Shown here: piece after piece, positions 19,930 through 21,841 of the stretch
Layout of the letters: every line of letters begins with the position of its first letter
Numbering within the stretch: the stretch's first letter is position 1
Virus record (IMG/VR): IMGVR_UViG_3300050138_000249
Location: 1 to 21,841 of that record
Direction: 5' to 3' (one strand)
From: a virus
DNA: 21,841 nt
Notes under the pieces: generated by a model
Databases searched by the model: none
The model's input: the letters and a program-made list of their open reading frames with translations, nothing else
What the model was told of the DNA's origin: nothing
Made by a program: the position numbers and the translations under genes

Positions 19930-20610
19930 GTGGCTTTTCCAGCATCCAACTCGCCGGGGTATTGGGAGTTCGTGGACCTGGCCGTCGACCGCTTCATGTG
20001 CGAGGTCCACACCTGCGCACCGGGGACTGTGGTGTCATACGACGCGGCCAAGCAGACGGCCACGATTCAGCCCAGCTTCCAACGGGTCTACGATGGGCAA
20101 GCGCCCATGACGTACCCGAAAATCTACAACGTTCCGGTGATCTTTCCGCGCACGGCCAACGCCTGGATTCGGGTGCCTGTGGCGGCCGGCGACAACGTGA
20201 TGCTCCACTTCTCGGAGCGGTCCCTGGACAAGTGGCTCACCCAGGGCGGCGGTATCATGGACCCTGGAATGCCTCATAAGTTCCAGGAGACCGACGCCAT
20301 AGCGACCCCCGGCCTTTACCCACAGAGCGGAGCCTTCACCCCCAAGGGTGCGGACACGTCCATCGAGGTAACCAACGGATTGGGGTGGCTAGAGGTCACG
20401 CAGGATGGGAAGTTCAAGCTGAGCAATGGCTCGGGCGACCTGTTGACCACGATCCAGGCCATCTCCACAGACCTAAAAGCGTTGGTCTTGGATCTGGCCG
20501 CTTTCACAGCTCCACCGGGGGGTGGGCCCTTGATCCCGAATGTGACCTACCCAACTGACCTGATCCAATTGACCACGGATTTGGCGAAGCTGACAGGGTT
20601 CTTACCATGA
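19930..20610 (+). CDS. Membrane-puncturing spike (Gp138-type)
   Basis: The 226-residue protein begins at GTG 19930, with GGAGG at 19919-19923. It matches Gp138-type central spikes: an N-terminal OB-like domain (HTCAPGTVVSYDAAKQTATI, QPSFQRVYDGQAPMTYPKIY, VPVIFPRTANAWIRVPVAAG, VMLHFSERSLDKWLTQGGG), then a Pro/Gly segment and a short beta tip (SIEVTNGLGWLEVTQDGKFK) and a final helix. Spikes pierce the outer membrane when the sheath contracts. The C-terminal helix with repeated Leu/Thr (DLLTTIQAISTDLKALVLDL) is common in these proteins. An outer membrane target suggests, but does not prove, a Gram-negative host. Confidence 0.85.
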   Translation: MAFPASNSPGYWEFVDLAVDRFMCEVHTCAPGTVVSYDAAKQTATIQPSFQRVYDGQAPMTYPKIYNVPVIFPRTANAWIRVPVAAGDNVMLHFSERSLDKWLTQGGGIMDPGMPHKFQETDAIATPGLYPQSGAFTPKGADTSIEVTNGLGWLEVTQDGKFKLSNGSGDLLTTIQAISTDLKALVLDLAAFTAPPGGGPLIPNVTYPTDLIQLTTDLAKLTGFLP

Positions 20611-20990
20611 GCATCTTCCTGTGCCAGGCGAACGGGGATTTCGCCATCGTGAGCAACCAACTTTGGCTGACGGACAACTCCGTTTCAGCCCAAGCGCCGT
20701 CGCCCGGCCAGGAGACCCTCCAGCTCATCCGCAACAACCTGCGCATGTTTCTGGGTGAGGAGCCGCTGGACCCGACCCTGGGCGTGCCCTACTTCCAGCA
20801 GGTCTTGGACAAGTCCACGCCGGCCGACATCGCCCAGTCCATCATCTATCAGGTCATCCAGGACACGGACGGGGTGGAAGCAGTGCTCGGCTTTGACATG
20901 ACGGTCAACTCCCTGACTCGCGAAGTCACGGCGACCTTCACCGTCACCACGTCTGACGGCCCCGTCACTTCCACGGAGACCTTCCCATGA
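20607..20990 (+). CDS. Baseplate wedge protein (gp25/DUF2634-like)
   Basis: The 127-residue protein shows the gp25-like pattern: GDFAIVSNQLWLTDNSVS, the conserved ETLQLIRNNLRMFLGEEPLD, GVPYFQQVLDKSTPADIAQS, IIYQVIQDTDGVEAVLGFDM and a last beta pair (VTATFTVTTSDGPVTSTETF). These lysozyme-free gp25 relatives attach the first sheath ring to the baseplate. It overlaps the spike gene and the next gene by four bases each (ATGA), the usual wedge gene arrangement before gpJ. Confidence 0.88.
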   Translation: MSIFLCQANGDFAIVSNQLWLTDNSVSAQAPSPGQETLQLIRNNLRMFLGEEPLDPTLGVPYFQQVLDKSTPADIAQSIIYQVIQDTDGVEAVLGFDMTVNSLTREVTATFTVTTSDGPVTSTETFP

Positions 20991-21841
20991 TCGGATCTTT
21001 TGGCGTTCTCAGCACGGGCTTCGTCCCGAAGCGACTGACGGACATCATCGCCCAGTGGGATGCATCACTGACCGGGGATCTGGGTGCGGCGTTCCAATTG
21101 CTCAGCCAGACGCCCGAGGGGCAGCTCGTCAACCGCGGATCGGAACAGGTCTCGGATCTGTGGGAGGGGTTGGAGGCGGTCTACAACAGCTTCTTTCCGT
21201 CCACGGCCAGCGGTGTGAGCTTGGACAACGCCCGCAGCCTGGAGAATATCCCGCGCATCCCGGCGACCGCCAGCGTGGTCAATGGCGAAGTCCTGACCGG
21301 CACGCCCGGCACCGTGATCCCCAACACCCTGCAGCTCTCCGTGGCCGGCAACCCGGGCGCCACGTTCACCATCACAGCGGCTACGGTCATCGGTGGGGGC
21401 GGCACGGTGACGGCCGCTTTTGTGGCCGATCAGACTGGGCCGATCCCGGCCGCAGCGGCCACCCTCACCACCATCGTCACAGCCGTGGCGGGCCTGACCA
21501 GCGTGAGCAACCCCACGGCGGCCCAGGTCGGGACCTACGCCGAAACGGATATGGCCTACCGCCTGCGCTCGGCCCAGGAGCTCAGCGCGTTCGGCACGGG
21601 CACCTTCAGCGGCCTGCTTCAGGCGGTGCAGGCGGTGCCCAACGTGTCCCAGGCGTGGGAGTTCGTCAACGACACCGACACCACGGACGCCAACGACAAC
21701 CTGCCCCACTCGGTGCTTTTGGTGGTCGTGGGTGGCGTGGACCAGGACATCCTCAACGCCATCTTCGCGGCCAAGGCCGCCGGCATCAACACCAACGGCA
21801 CCACGGCCGGAACGGTCACGGACAGCCAGGGCATCGCCCAC
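20987..21841 (+). CDS. Baseplate wedge protein J (gp47-like), N-terminal part
   Basis: The frame opens at ATG 20987 in an ATGA overlap and stays open to the right edge, giving 285 residues. The protein begins MIGSFGVLSTGFVPKRLTDI and has the gpJ-type helical N-terminus (QVSDLWEGLEAVYNSFFPST, VSLDNARSLENIPRIPATAS). A beta domain follows (VVNGEVLTGTPGTVIPNTLQ; VTAAFVADQTGPIPAAAATL), then the characteristic ETDMAYRLRSAQELSAFGTG and LQAVQAVPNVSQAWEFVNDT. It forms the triangular wedge of the baseplate. Typical members are longer, so perhaps 50-200 residues lie outside the window. Confidence 0.9.
   Translation, partial: MIGSFGVLSTGFVPKRLTDIIAQWDASLTGDLGAAFQLLSQTPEGQLVNRGSEQVSDLWEGLEAVYNSFFPSTASGVSLDNARSLENIPRIPATASVVNGEVLTGTPGTVIPNTLQLSVAGNPGATFTITAATVIGGGGTVTAAFVADQTGPIPAAAATLTTIVTAVAGLTSVSNPTAAQVGTYAETDMAYRLRSAQELSAFGTGTFSGLLQAVQAVPNVSQAWEFVNDTDTTDANDNLPHSVLLVVVGGVDQDILNAIFAAKAAGINTNGTTAGTVTDSQGIAH

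Noticed and set aside
1-21841. CRISPR array, tRNA genes, insertion sequences, integrase or attachment sites
   Set aside because: Nothing in the window shows regular spaced repeats, a tRNA cloverleaf, transposase or integrase sequence.

Overview
The window holds the late (virion) genes of a tailed, contractile-tail (myovirus-type) bacteriophage or prophage, together with the divergent control region that precedes them. It is G+C-rich, apart from an A+T-rich stretch around 200-380. Gene order and protein families (terminase, portal, MuF, DUF2213 protease/scaffold, cement, capsid, neck, DUF3383-type sheath, DUF3277-type tube, frameshifted tail chaperone, tape measure, baseplate) are those of small-genome myophages. 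No host genes, integrase, tRNA or lysis genes are visible, so the host cannot be named and a free phage cannot be told from a prophage.

Layout. 1-161: start of a leftward gene that leaves the window. 162-497: A+T-rich divergent control region with no convincing gene. 498-2749: small HTH regulator overlapping the terminase genes. 2746-4425: portal. 4426-7104: a cassette with its own promoter and a perfect 24-bp palindromic operator. It encodes a protein with a DUF3293-like C-terminal domain, a 55-residue protein, and a MuF minor head protein with an inserted, probably ParB-like, domain. 7162-9991: prohead protease/scaffold, cement and major capsid, closed by a strong intrinsic terminator at 10098-10134. 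10145-14397: neck and connector genes. 14407-16813: tail sheath, tube and tail assembly chaperone with a probable -1 frameshift extension. 16824-21841: tape measure, Dit-like protein, baseplate plug, hub, spike, gp25-like wedge and the beginning of the gpJ-like wedge protein, which runs off the right edge.

How it works together. Terminase packages DNA through the portal into a procapsid shaped by the scaffold and matured by the protease. Cement stabilises the shell, neck proteins close it, and a short contractile tail (tape measure 436 residues) joins it. Almost all genes overlap or nearly touch, as in one translationally coupled late operon. The exceptions are the operator-controlled promoter at 4426-4468, the A+T-rich gap at 7105-7161 and the terminator after the capsid gene.

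The least explained part is 4426-7104. Two neighbouring proteins share one short motif (RLDFN..HDERGRF) placed directly before unrelated cargo-like domains, and the first has its own regulated promoter. It resembles a moron or an effector cassette built into the head genes. Other notable points are a nested start for free scaffold, a recurring (K/R)LD peptide across the head proteins, and one beta-domain type apparently present five times in three successive neck and tail genes.
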